From positions 1 through 34,791 of the forward strand of contig UQTN01000003.1 in assembly GCA_900543945.1 (NCBI GenBank): DNA of 34,791 bases, in the 5' to 3' direction. The DNA is from an uncultured Collinsella sp. Lineage in GTDB: Bacteria > Actinomycetota > Coriobacteriia > Coriobacteriales > Coriobacteriaceae. Under the pieces are notes generated by a model. The model had not been told where the DNA came from, made no database searches, and worked only from the letters and a program-made list of their open reading frames with translations. The position numbers and the translations under genes were made by a program. This document shows, piece after piece, positions 1-6,770 of this stretch (its first letter is position 1; every line of letters starts with the position of its first letter).

Positions 1-792
1 CAGGAAGCAACTGTGGAGCTCAACGAAGCGCCCAAGTCGACAACCGAAGAAGCCGCTGACCAACCCGAGACGCCTGCGTTCCAAAACAGCGATGTCTTTG
101 GCAACGAGGCCGAGGACGATCAGTCCGACGAGCCCGCCGATCAAGGCGCCACCGAATCGGCACCGGAGCCCGAGACGCCGCTGCCCGCCATCTCGCTCAC
201 GGTCGTCTATGACCCCAAGAACGCCAACGCCGGCATCACCACCATGGCCTCCACACCGATCGAGGCAAAGCCGTCTGTCGAGGCAGAGGACGCCCCGCAA
301 GCCGACGCCGAAACCGAGACTGAAGACACATCCGTCTCTGTGGAACCGACAGATTCCGCAGTTAAGCCAGAACCGGCGCCCGAGTCTGCACCCGTCATCG
401 AGTCCGCATCCGCACCTGTCTATGACCAAATTCCCGCACCGGTACCGGCTTCGGTACCCGCAGCAGCACCGGCCCCCGCACCCACAGCACCGACCATCCC
501 CGAGGACTTCCCCGTCGATTTCGCAACCGAGGTCTTCTGCCCCGGCCCGTTGCTACACCAGCTGTCGACCTATCTCCCCTACGGCGCCGACACGCTCGGC
601 ATCGTCGGCGAGTACTACTGGATCGCCCGCGAACGCGGCACCATCGAGGCCGCGCGAAACCGCGCAATCTTCCCCCTGCGCTACACGCAGGCCGGCGAGC
701 GCCACGAAGTCACCGTGCGCATCCGCCGCAACACCACCGGAGGCCTCGGAGCCACCTGGACCGTCGACAAGGTTGAAGAATCCAACGAATAG
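1..792 (+). CDS. Acidic Pro/Ala-rich hypothetical protein, 5' end outside window
   Basis: The frame is open to the first base of the window, so the true start probably lies upstream; 263 codons are visible. A GTG at 13 could in principle start it but has no convincing ribosome site. About 165 residues are a low-complexity linker rich in Glu, Asp, Pro, Ala and Thr, including Pro-Ala repeats around residues 140-165. The last 95 residues are more normal and probably folded, with FCPGPLLHQLSTYLPYG and a basic strand EVTVRIRR near the end. No family was recognised. The linker would suit a tethered or surface-exposed domain, but no membrane segment is visible in this part. A strong terminator follows directly. 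Confidence 0.7.
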   Translation, partial: QEATVELNEAPKSTTEEAADQPETPAFQNSDVFGNEAEDDQSDEPADQGATESAPEPETPLPAISLTVVYDPKNANAGITTMASTPIEAKPSVEAEDAPQADAETETEDTSVSVEPTDSAVKPEPAPESAPVIESASAPVYDQIPAPVPASVPAAAPAPAPTAPTIPEDFPVDFATEVFCPGPLLHQLSTYLPYGADTLGIVGEYYWIARERGTIEAARNRAIFPLRYTQAGERHEVTVRIRRNTTGGLGATWTVDKVEESNE

Positions 793-795
793 CAA

Positions 796-836
796 AACGC
801 GGCGAACGTCACAAAAACGTTCGCCGCGTTTTTTTA
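796..836 (+). terminator. Rho-independent terminator
   Basis: Perfect 14-bp stem (796-809 with 817-830), 7-nt loop, then a run of T from 829. It starts 4 nt after the stop codon of the preceding gene. Confidence 0.95.
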
Positions 837-861
837 TTTTCCCAGGTTGAGCATAAGTTCG

Positions 862-890
862 TGTGACAAAGGGGCTGTCCCTTTGCCACA
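862..890. repeat. Intergenic palindrome of the GGGACAG type
   Basis: Twelve-bp arms (862-873 and 879-890) with one mismatch around a 5-nt loop, in the convergent gap just before the end of ettA. Neither side has a T run, so it does not look like an ordinary terminator. On the minus strand the arm reads AAAGGGACAGCCCC, a word shared with the palindrome at 9673-9734. Confidence 0.6.
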
Positions 891-895
891 TCAAA

Positions 896-2575
896 CTAGT
901 CCCTGGTAAGTTTCCTGTGGATACGATGCGGCTGGGCTGCGTCCTCGCCCAGGCGCTCGATGCGGTTGGCCTGATAGGGCTCGAAGTTACCCTCAAACCA
1001 ATACCAGTTGCCCGGGTTCTCATCGGTGCCCTCCCACGCCAGGATGTGCGTGGCAACGCGGTCCAGGAACATACGATCGTGGCTAATGACCACCGAGCAG
1101 CCCGGGAACTCGAGCAGCGCCGCCTCGAGCGAGGACAGCGTCTCGACGTCGAGGTCGTTCGTGGGCTCGTCGAGGAGCAGCAGGTTGCCGCCCTGCTTGA
1201 GCGTAAGCGCCAAGTTCAGACGGTTGCGCTCGCCACCGGAGAGTACGCCAGCGCGCTTCTGCTGGTCCTGGCCCTTAAAGCCAAAGCTCGCCACATAAGC
1301 ACGGCTCGGAACCTCGGTCTCGCCGACCATCATGTGGTCCAGGCCGTCCGAGACGACCTCCCACAAGTTCTTATCGGGGTCGATGCCGGAACGGTTCTGG
1401 TCGACATAGGAGATCTTGACGGTCTCACCCACCTCAAGCTCGCCCGAAGTCAGCGGCTCCAGACCCACAATCGTCTTGAACAGCGTGGTCTTACCGACAC
1501 CGTTGGGGCCGATGACGCCCACGATGCCGTTGCGCGGCAGGGTAAACGAAAGGTCGTCGATGAGCACACGGCCATCGAACTCCTTGTGCAGATGATGGGC
1601 CTCGAGCACCTTGTTGCCCAGACGCGGGCCCACAGGGATGCGGATGTCGGTCCAGTCGAGCTTCTGGCTTGCGCGGGCCTCGGCCTCCATCTCCTCGTAG
1701 CGAGCCAGGCGGGCCTTGTTCTTGGCTTGGCGAGCCTTGGGCGAGCTGCGCACCCACTCGAGCTCGGCCTCCATGCGCTTGGCGAGCTTGGCATCGCGGT
1801 TACCCTGAGCCTCGATACGGGCGGCCTTGGTCTCCAGATACGTGGAGTAGTTGCCCTTGTAGGGATAAAGGTGACCGCGGTCGACCTCGCAGATCCACTC
1901 GGCAACGTTATCCAGGAAGTAGCGATCGTGTGTGACGGCAAGCACCGCGCCCTGATAGTTATGCAGGAAGTGCTCGAGCCACAGGATCGACTCAGCGTCC
2001 AGGTGGTTCGTGGGCTCGTCGAGCAGCAGCAGGTCGGGAGCCTCGAGTAGCAGCTTGCACAGGGCCACGCGACGGCGCTCGCCGCCGGAAAGCACGTTGA
2101 CCGGCATGTCGGAATCGGGCAGCTGCAGGGCGTCCATGGCCTGACCGAGCTTGGAATCGATATCCCAGCCGTCGGCGGCGTCGATCTCGTCCTGGAGCTT
2201 GCCCATCTCGGCCATGAGGGCGTCCATATCGCAATCCGGGTCGCACATCTCCTCGCCGATCTTGTTGAAGCGATCGACCTTGGCAATCATATCGCCAAAC
2301 GCCATGCGCACGTTCTCGATGACGGTCTTGTCGTCATCGAGCGGCGGCTCCTGCTGCAGGATGCCCACGGTGTAGCCGGGGGTAAGCCTGGCATCGCCGT
2401 TGGAGACTTCCTCGATACCGGCCATGATCTTGAGCAGGGTCGACTTGCCCATGCCGTTGGGACCCACGACGCCGATCTTGGCACCGGGGTAGAAGCTCAG
2501 GGTCACGTCGTCAAGGATTACCTTGTCGCCATGGGCCTTGCGAGCCTGATACATCTGGTAGATAAACTCCGCCAT
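896..2575 (-). CDS. ettA: Energy-dependent translational throttle protein EttA (ABC-F ATPase)
   Basis: A 559-residue soluble ABC-F protein with two ATPase cassettes and no membrane domain. Cassette 1 has Walker A GPNGMGKST (38-46), signature LSGGE (162-166) and LLLLDEPTNHLD; cassette 2 has GPNGVGKTT (about 356-364), LSGGERNR (about 445) and LLLLDEPTNDLD. Between them lies the charged helical linker that in this family touches P-site tRNA (about 243-300). The N-terminus FIYQMYQARK and the C-terminal RLGEDAAQPHR are typical of EttA, which gates the first elongation step according to the ATP/ADP ratio. Length matches the family (about 555). The start has an AAGGATAGG ribosome site. A terminator separates it from the upstream sdpI-like gene, so it probably has its own promoter within 2576-2665, where no clear -35/-10 pair was found. 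Confidence 0.96.
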   Translation of the reverse strand: MAEFIYQMYQARKAHGDKVILDDVTLSFYPGAKIGVVGPNGMGKSTLLKIMAGIEEVSNGDARLTPGYTVGILQQEPPLDDDKTVIENVRMAFGDMIAKVDRFNKIGEEMCDPDCDMDALMAEMGKLQDEIDAADGWDIDSKLGQAMDALQLPDSDMPVNVLSGGERRRVALCKLLLEAPDLLLLDEPTNHLDAESILWLEHFLHNYQGAVLAVTHDRYFLDNVAEWICEVDRGHLYPYKGNYSTYLETKAARIEAQGNRDAKLAKRMEAELEWVRSSPKARQAKNKARLARYEEMEAEARASQKLDWTDIRIPVGPRLGNKVLEAHHLHKEFDGRVLIDDLSFTLPRNGIVGVIGPNGVGKTTLFKTIVGLEPLTSGELEVGETVKISYVDQNRSGIDPDKNLWEVVSDGLDHMMVGETEVPSRAYVASFGFKGQDQQKRAGVLSGGERNRLNLALTLKQGGNLLLLDEPTNDLDVETLSSLEAALLEFPGCSVVISHDRMFLDRVATHILAWEGTDENPGNWYWFEGNFEPYQANRIERLGEDAAQPHRIHRKLTRD

Positions 2576-2665
2576 ATGTCTGTCCTATCCTTTCTACCTG
2601 CTGTTTCCCTATTCTTGATTCGCTTTAGTGGAAACGAAATGAGAAAACCAGCTCTGAAACTTAAC

Positions 2666-2696
2666 GAAAAAGGGGCATGGTTGCCCACACCCCCTA
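2666..2696 (-). terminator. Terminator of the sdpRI-like operon
   Basis: On the minus strand a G-rich arm pairs with CCATGCCCC around a GCAA loop, with two or three G-T wobbles, followed by TTTTT. It lies about 65 nt after the sdpI-like stop codon and separates that operon from ettA. Confidence 0.75.
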
Positions 2697-2759
2697 ATAC
2701 TACCTGGGAAAAGTCCCCCGGAACATACTATGAACTGCGTACGCTAGTTTTCCGCAACC

Positions 2760-3464
2760 TTAGCGAACGGCTCGCTGCGATTTACGCCACAGCAGATACG
2801 AATAGGCGTAGGCAGCTCCGGCCGAACCAAACGCCAGAGCCGCAATCACCGCGGCGACGACTTCACTCGAAAGCACGCTGCCCGCCACGCCCATCACAAT
2901 CAGGCCAACACCCAGCACCATAAAGCAGGCACCGCCAAAGCGCTGCGTACGGCGCCAGTTCTCGGGATCGGCAAGCGCCCAGGGCGTCTTGATACCGAGC
3001 GTATAGTTCTGCTTCACACGCGGCAAGTAGTTGCCTACGCCGATGAACAGCAAACCGACAGCACCGGAAATCAGCACGTTGATCGAACCGACCGCCGGCA
3101 CCACGCCCCAGACCGTAAGCTCTCCCAGCCAGCTTATGGCGCACATGAACAAGGTGAAGGCAATTACGAAGCCCTGATAGAACTTACCCGAGGTTCGATA
3201 TGCCTCACCTTTGGGATCGATGCGCGGCACCACGCAGAACATTGCGAGAAGCGCCAGAGGCAGCACGCCGAGCGCGGAGGCCATCCAGCTAGGACCCCAA
3301 CCGTCGACAGCGCCGTTCGCGCCCCAGTGCGTGGGAATCTGCGCAGGCAAGCTCGGCATCACCATGAGGTGCGCTACGACATTGGCGACGCACAGAGCGA
3401 CCAGCGCAATCCACACGCGCGACGATACCCCTGTGGGGTGAATGCCCTTGTTTTCGTTATTCAT
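2760..3464 (-). CDS. sdpI: SdpI-family membrane protein (DUF1648 + SdpI domain)
   Basis: A 234-residue integral membrane protein. After a short cytoplasmic N-terminus come a membrane segment, the DUF1648 signature PAQIPTHWGANGAVDGW, further hydrophobic segments, and the SdpI signature NYTLGIKTPWAL followed by ENWRRTQRFGG; about six membrane spans in all. In Bacillus subtilis SdpI gives immunity to the SdpC cannibalism toxin and also sequesters its repressor SdpR. The start at 3464 is chosen because GAAGG lies 8 nt upstream and it overlaps the upstream regulator gene by 8 nt, which implies translational coupling; the longer open frame up to 3506 lies inside that gene. No sdpC-like gene is visible, so immunity is inferred from family and gene order only. 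Confidence 0.85.
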   Translation of the reverse strand: MNNENKGIHPTGVSSRVWIALVALCVANVVAHLMVMPSLPAQIPTHWGANGAVDGWGPSWMASALGVLPLALLAMFCVVPRIDPKGEAYRTSGKFYQGFVIAFTLFMCAISWLGELTVWGVVPAVGSINVLISGAVGLLFIGVGNYLPRVKQNYTLGIKTPWALADPENWRRTQRFGGACFMVLGVGLIVMGVAGSVLSSEVVAAVIAALAFGSAGAAYAYSYLLWRKSQRAVR

Positions 3465-3735
3465 CCTTATCACCTTCATTGTTTGTAAAACCCATAAACC
3501 AGCCAATTAAATCCTGCATGACGGTGGTGTTTAAGCTGTATACGATGTTTTGGCCATGGCGCTCGTCGGTCACCAACCCGGCGTTTTTAAGCGTCACCAA
3601 GTGATGGCTCAGCGACGGCTTACTGATATCGAAATGCTTGGCAAGCTCCCCCGCCGTGCAATTGCCCTCGCGCAGCAGTTCCAAAATGCGCCGCCGCGTT
3701 GGATCAGCCAGCGCCTTAAAACCTTCTCCCGGCAT
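3457..3735 (-). CDS. sdpR: ArsR-family repressor, SdpR-like
   Basis: A 92-residue winged-helix regulator: FKALADPTRRRILELL (helix 1), then GELAKHFDISKPSLSHHLVTL (recognition helix-turn-helix), then the wing GLVTDERHGQNIVYSLN. No metal-binding Cys pair is visible, consistent with SdpR rather than a metal sensor. ATG at 3735 has AGGAGGT just upstream; in-frame ATGs at 3750 and 3753 lack a good ribosome site. Overlap with the sdpI-like gene matches the sdpRI operon of Firmicutes, where SdpR represses its own operon and is released when SdpI is engaged. An inverted repeat lies in its promoter. Confidence 0.88.
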   Translation of the reverse strand: MPGEGFKALADPTRRRILELLREGNCTAGELAKHFDISKPSLSHHLVTLKNAGLVTDERHGQNIVYSLNTTVMQDLIGWFMGFTNNEGDKDE

Positions 3736-3769
3736 AAGACCTCCTCTCATCATCTCTCATGACGCGCAC

Positions 3770-3799
3770 ACTATACTTGATATTTAGATGTTTGTCTAA
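3770..3799 (-). promoter_or_regulatory. sdpRI promoter with overlapping inverted repeat
   Basis: Minus-strand -35 TAGACA (3793-3798), 17-nt spacer, -10 TATAGT (3770-3775). Over the -35 and spacer lies TTAGA-N6-TCTAA (3784-3799), and a further TCTAA at 3803-3807. ArsR-type repressors bind such repeats, so this is the natural candidate operator for the SdpR-like protein; binding is inferred. Confidence 0.6.
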
Positions 3800-3823
3800 T
3801 TATCTAATAGCAATGTTATGTAT

Positions 3824-3837
3824 AGAACATTCGTTCG
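3824..3837. promoter_or_regulatory. LexA-like (SOS) box upstream of small peptide gene
   Basis: AGAACATTCGTTCG has the full palindromic core GAAC-N4-GTTC of the Gram-positive LexA box (CGAAC-N4-GTTCG), with one deviation at the outer base. It lies 66 nt upstream of the peptide ATG and just before a possible -10 TACAAT (3846-3851); no good -35 was found at the matching distance. Two related boxes occur before the polymerase gene at 10450-10480. Confidence 0.5.
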
Positions 3838-3902
3838 TTTTTAGATACAATGGGTCCAGAAGCAGATGGGCCAGCTCCCTCTTCCCAAGAAGGAGATGGA
3901 CT

Positions 3903-3989
3903 ATGAGTATTAACGATGTCCTGACGTTGTTGTTGCTTGTAATCGCGGCTGTGGAGCTCGGCATCCACATTGGAGGTCGAATGAAATAG
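3903..3989 (+). CDS. 28-residue membrane peptide, holin-like toxin type
   Basis: ATG at 3903 follows AAGGAG with 8-nt spacing, an excellent ribosome site. The 28-residue product begins MSINDVLTLLLLVIAAVEL and is one hydrophobic helix with a short polar N-terminus and a basic tail GGRMK. This layout, with a stop codon followed at once by a C-rich hairpin (GCCGCC to ACGGC, 3990-4015), resembles the short putative holin-like toxins of Firmicutes that act on the membrane and are often type I toxins. No antisense RNA promoter was identified. It diverges from the sdpRI-like operon and has a LexA-like site upstream. It may also be a small regulatory membrane peptide; toxicity is not shown. Confidence 0.5.
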   Translation: MSINDVLTLLLLVIAAVELGIHIGGRMK

Positions 3990-4196
3990 CCGCCCCCGCG
4001 TAATGCGAAGACGGCCACTTCTCACGCTACAAACGTGTTTGGGAGTTGGCTAACCCGCTGCAACGGGTGCCATCTGCTTCATCTTATGCGAATCCCTGCC
4101 TCATTTCAACAAGCCCCTAGGGCTCAAATGGAATCGCGATAATACCTATAATGGCGATAGCTAAAACACGATTCGCTTCCCCATCGGAGGATGTCT
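3990..4196. other. Gap between small peptide gene and tcdA
   Basis: Contains a weak hairpin after the peptide stop, a second short hairpin AACCCG/CGGGT near 4050-4068, AGCCC/GGGCT near 4110-4123, and a perfect -10 TATAAT (4147-4152) that probably serves tcdA; its -35 is poor. This is where an antisense or regulatory RNA for the small peptide would be sought. No coding frame with a ribosome site was seen. Confidence 0.45.
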
Positions 4197-4988
4197 ATGA
4201 CCGAAACTGCTGCACTCGTCGAGACACGCGACACCAAGCTCGAGATCATCATGGGCCGCGAGGCACTCGACAAGCTCGCCAACACCACGGTGCTGATACT
4301 CGGCTGCGGAGGCGTGGGCTCTAACTGCTGCGAGGCACTTGCCCGCGGCGGCATCGGGCATTTTGTGATTCTGGACAAGGACATCATCGCGCCCAGCAAT
4401 ATCAATCGCCAGTCCATCGCCTTTCACAGCACCGTCGGCAAGCGCAAGGTCGATGTTATGGAAGCCATGATCCACGATATCAATCCCGCCACCACCGTCA
4501 TCAAGCGAACTGAATATCTGCTGAGCGACAATATCGACGAGTTCTTTACGAGCGTTTTTGAGCAGACGGGCGGCAAGCTCGACTACGTCGTCGACGCCAT
4601 CGACACCATCTCGGCCAAGCTCACCATTGCCAAATATGCTCAAGATCACGACATTCGTTTGGTTAGCTCTATGGGCGGGGCCAACAAGCTGCATCCCGAA
4701 TGCTTGCGTTTTGCCGATATCTTTGACACCGTGCGCGACCCCATGAGCCGCATTATGCGCAAAGAATGTAAGAAGCGCGGAATCAAGAGCCTGCACGTGC
4801 TGTTTAGCTGTGAGGAATCGGTTAAAACCCAACCCCGCGACCCGTCCAACATCCACGAGCGTACCGAGTTGGGAACCGCGAGCTTTATGCCGCCCATCAT
4901 GGGCCAGATGATCGCCGGCGAGGTTATCCGAGAGATCAGCGGACGCGGCACCGAGCACGTGCGCGCCGACGGCCAGCGCTTGGACTAG
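4197..4988 (+). CDS. tcdA: tRNA threonylcarbamoyladenosine dehydratase (TcdA/CsdL)
   Basis: A 263-residue ThiF/E1-like enzyme. It carries the nucleotide-binding LILGCGGVGSN loop (about 34-44), the acidic strand VILDKDIIAPSNINRQ, and DAIDTISAKLTIAKYA. TcdA uses ATP to cyclise N6-threonylcarbamoyladenosine at position 37 of tRNA to the hydantoin form. ATG at 4197 is preferred over ATG at 4191 because GGAGG ends at 4190, leaving a 6-nt spacing. A tatD gene follows 13 nt downstream, so the two are probably co-transcribed. The C-terminal zinc-type Cys motif of some E1 proteins is absent, as expected for the TcdA group. Other ThiF-family roles such as thiamine or molybdopterin synthesis are less likely without neighbours of those pathways. 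Confidence 0.9.
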   Translation: MTETAALVETRDTKLEIIMGREALDKLANTTVLILGCGGVGSNCCEALARGGIGHFVILDKDIIAPSNINRQSIAFHSTVGKRKVDVMEAMIHDINPATTVIKRTEYLLSDNIDEFFTSVFEQTGGKLDYVVDAIDTISAKLTIAKYAQDHDIRLVSSMGGANKLHPECLRFADIFDTVRDPMSRIMRKECKKRGIKSLHVLFSCEESVKTQPRDPSNIHERTELGTASFMPPIMGQMIAGEVIREISGRGTEHVRADGQRLD

Positions 4989-5001
4989 CAGGGATGCCGC
5001 G

Positions 5002-5784
5002 ATGGAGCCGCAGTTGTTTGATGCACACTGTCATCTTGATTTGATGGCCTGCCCGGATACCGTTGCCGATGAGACGACGGCACTGGGCCTGGGTCTATTT
5101 GACTGCGGCGTCGACCCACGCGACTTCGCGGCAGCAAAAACACGCGCCAGTCACCACCCGAACATCATCGCGGGCGCCGGCCTCCATCCCTGGTGGCTCG
5201 CCGACGGCCGCTGCGGTCCTGCCGAAGTCAATCTGCTTTGCGAAGTTGCTGACCAAGAGCGCTATATCGGCGAGGTAGGACTCGACTTTTCCGCGCGCTT
5301 TGCCGGAAGCGAACCGCTTCAAATACAGGCACTTGACCGTCTCTGCGATGCACTCGTGCAGTACCCTCTCGCCGGGCGCGTGATATCAATTCACGCTGTT
5401 CGTTCGGCAGGAACCGTACTGGACGCCCTTGAGTCATATGGATTACTCACCCCAAGCCCCAACTCCCCCGCCATCATCTTCCACTGGTTTAGCGGCACCT
5501 CGGACGAACTCGTCCGCGCGCGCGATGCAGGCTGCTATTTTTCCGTCAGCGAGCGCATGCTCGCCACCAAGCGCGGTCGTGAATATGCCCGACAGATTCC
5601 ACTCGACCGCCTGCTGTTCGAAACCGACGCTCCGGCCGAGCCGCAAGCGGATACAAGCGCACGGCAGCTCATCGCATCGCTAAAAAGCGTCTCCCGGCGC
5701 ATCGCCGAACTTAAAAACTGCGCTGTGGAGAGCGTCGAATCGATTGCTTTGGGGAATTCGCACTCCATTTTTGACTTCCGCTGA
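5002..5784 (+). CDS. TatD-family metal-dependent hydrolase
   Basis: A 260-residue TIM-barrel hydrolase of the TatD family. Metal ligands are seen in order: DAHCHLD (about 7-13), GLHPWW, YIGEVGLDF (catalytic Glu), SIHAV, FHWFSG and ETDAP near the end. TatD proteins are magnesium-dependent 3'-5' DNases or RNases, and some act on D-aminoacyl-tRNA or other esters; the substrate cannot be read from sequence. Its length is normal. It follows tcdA by 13 nt and ends just before the inverted-repeat element at 5790. Convergent to the HAD phosphatase at 6048. Confidence 0.9.
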   Translation: MEPQLFDAHCHLDLMACPDTVADETTALGLGLFDCGVDPRDFAAAKTRASHHPNIIAGAGLHPWWLADGRCGPAEVNLLCEVADQERYIGEVGLDFSARFAGSEPLQIQALDRLCDALVQYPLAGRVISIHAVRSAGTVLDALESYGLLTPSPNSPAIIFHWFSGTSDELVRARDAGCYFSVSERMLATKRGREYARQIPLDRLLFETDAPAEPQADTSARQLIASLKSVSRRIAELKNCAVESVESIALGNSHSIFDFR

Positions 5785-5789
5785 CCCCG

Positions 5790-6019
5790 GTGGGCAAAAA
5801 ATGCCAAATATGAGTACTGTTGCAAAGCTAGTCACATTATTTTGCAACAAATTAGCGCCTTGTTAATGTACATCAGTTCGTTAACAAGGCGCTTTAACAT
5901 GGGCAAAGCCATATCAAGCAGGCTTTAATCATCCCCAGACACTCAACTAGGGTCTCAAAGGCTTGATTTTGCTGTTACCAAAATAGTGACAGTACTCATA
6001 TTTGGCATTTTTTGCCCAC
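5790..6019. repeat. 230-bp element with perfect 31-bp terminal inverted repeats
   Basis: Arms 5790-5820 and 5989-6019 are exact reverse complements over 31 bp; each contains GGCAAAAAATGCC, itself a small hairpin, and AATATGAGTACTGT. Looser homology continues inward (GTCAC, TATTTTG), apparently interrupted by about 10 nt on the left. Between the arms are more stems: TGTTGCAAA with TTTTGCAACA (5819-5849), a 12-bp perfect stem GCGCCTTGTTAA with TTAACAAGGCGC (about 5855-5892), AAAGCC/GGCTTT, and ATCAAGC/GCTTGAT. It is richer in A and T than its surroundings and has no ribosome-site-led ORF. It lies between convergent genes. It could be a miniature inverted-repeat transposable element, a REP-type repeat or a structured RNA. 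No target duplication was found. Confidence 0.85.
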
Positions 6020-6047
6020 TCGCTCCCAGAAAGGCCCCAAAGACCCC

Positions 6048-6707
6048 CTAAGAAAGCTCAAGCAGCTCCGGCAGCTGGTCGATAATCTTGTCCGCGGCAT
6101 CCTGGCTAAAGCCAAAGCGCTCCTCGCGCTTGGCAATGACCGTCAGGCCGGCTCGCTTACCCGCGGTAATGCCCGGAACGGAATCCTCAACGCAGCAGCA
6201 GCGATTCGCGGGCAGCCCCAGCAGGTCCAGCGCATGCAGGTAGATATCGGGCTCGGGCTTGCTCTCCTTAAACTGTTCGCCGCTCACCACGTACTCAAAG
6301 GCATCCGACAGACCACATGCATCGAGTACTTCCTCGATGCTGTCCATGGGAGACGAACTCGCCAACGCCACGCGAACGCCGCGGCGCGGCAACTCTCGAA
6401 TCGTATCCACAGCGCCCGGGTTAATCAAAGCCTGATAGTCGCGCGGACGCTTATGCGCCCACTCGTCCCAACGGGCCAACGCTTCCTCGCCAGTGAAGTG
6501 CCCTTTACCGGCGCGCTCAAACCAATCGACCAGCATATGCAGGAAGAACTGATGCGAGGTACCGACCTGTCCATTCAACTCCTCTTGAGTCAGATTCAAC
6601 CCAAGCTCCTTGGCAAACGCGGCAGTCTCCCCCAGGTAGTAATACTCGGTATCGACGATGACGCCATCCATGTCAAAGATAACGGCGTCGAACGGAAATG
6701 CGGACAC
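6048..6707 (-). CDS. HAD hydrolase, beta-phosphoglucomutase-like
   Basis: A 219-residue HAD phosphatase with a helical cap. Motif I is FDMDGVIVDTE at the N-terminus, motif II is ALASSSP, the conserved Lys is in SKPEPDIYL, and motif IV is CVEDSVPGI. This arrangement belongs to the beta-phosphoglucomutase/phosphatase-like subgroup, which dephosphorylates or isomerises small sugar phosphates; the precise substrate is unknown. GTG at 6707 is chosen because GGGAGGG lies 4 nt upstream; the longer frame to 6755 would run into the terminator of the upstream gene. Its C-terminus ends 29 nt from the inverted-repeat element. Confidence 0.87.
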   Translation of the reverse strand: MSAFPFDAVIFDMDGVIVDTEYYYLGETAAFAKELGLNLTQEELNGQVGTSHQFFLHMLVDWFERAGKGHFTGEEALARWDEWAHKRPRDYQALINPGAVDTIRELPRRGVRVALASSSPMDSIEEVLDACGLSDAFEYVVSGEQFKESKPEPDIYLHALDLLGLPANRCCCVEDSVPGITAGKRAGLTVIAKREERFGFSQDAADKIIDQLPELLELS

Positions 6708-6720
6708 GGCACCCTCCCTA

Positions 6721-6748
6721 ACAAAAGGGCGCCCGCAAGCGGACGCCC
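6721..6748 (-). terminator. Rho-independent terminator after Cof-type phosphatase gene
   Basis: Stem 6727-6748, about 9-10 bp with one G-T pair and a very short loop, followed on the minus strand by TTTTGT. It lies 22 nt past the stop of the gene at 6771 and just ahead of the next gene. Confidence 0.85.
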
Positions 6749-6770
6749 GAACCATGCACTATCGGCGATT

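Noticed and set aside
862..890. Terminator for ettA or the first gene
   Set aside because: No T run on either side; the first gene already has a strong terminator at 796-836.
863..2050. Plus-strand open frame opposite ettA
   Set aside because: EttA motifs are complete on the other strand; this frame shows no family motif and no ribosome site.
5780..6030. Target-site duplication around the 230-bp element
   Set aside because: The bases next to the two arms (CTGACCCCG and TCGCTCCCA) do not repeat, so recent transposition is not demonstrated.
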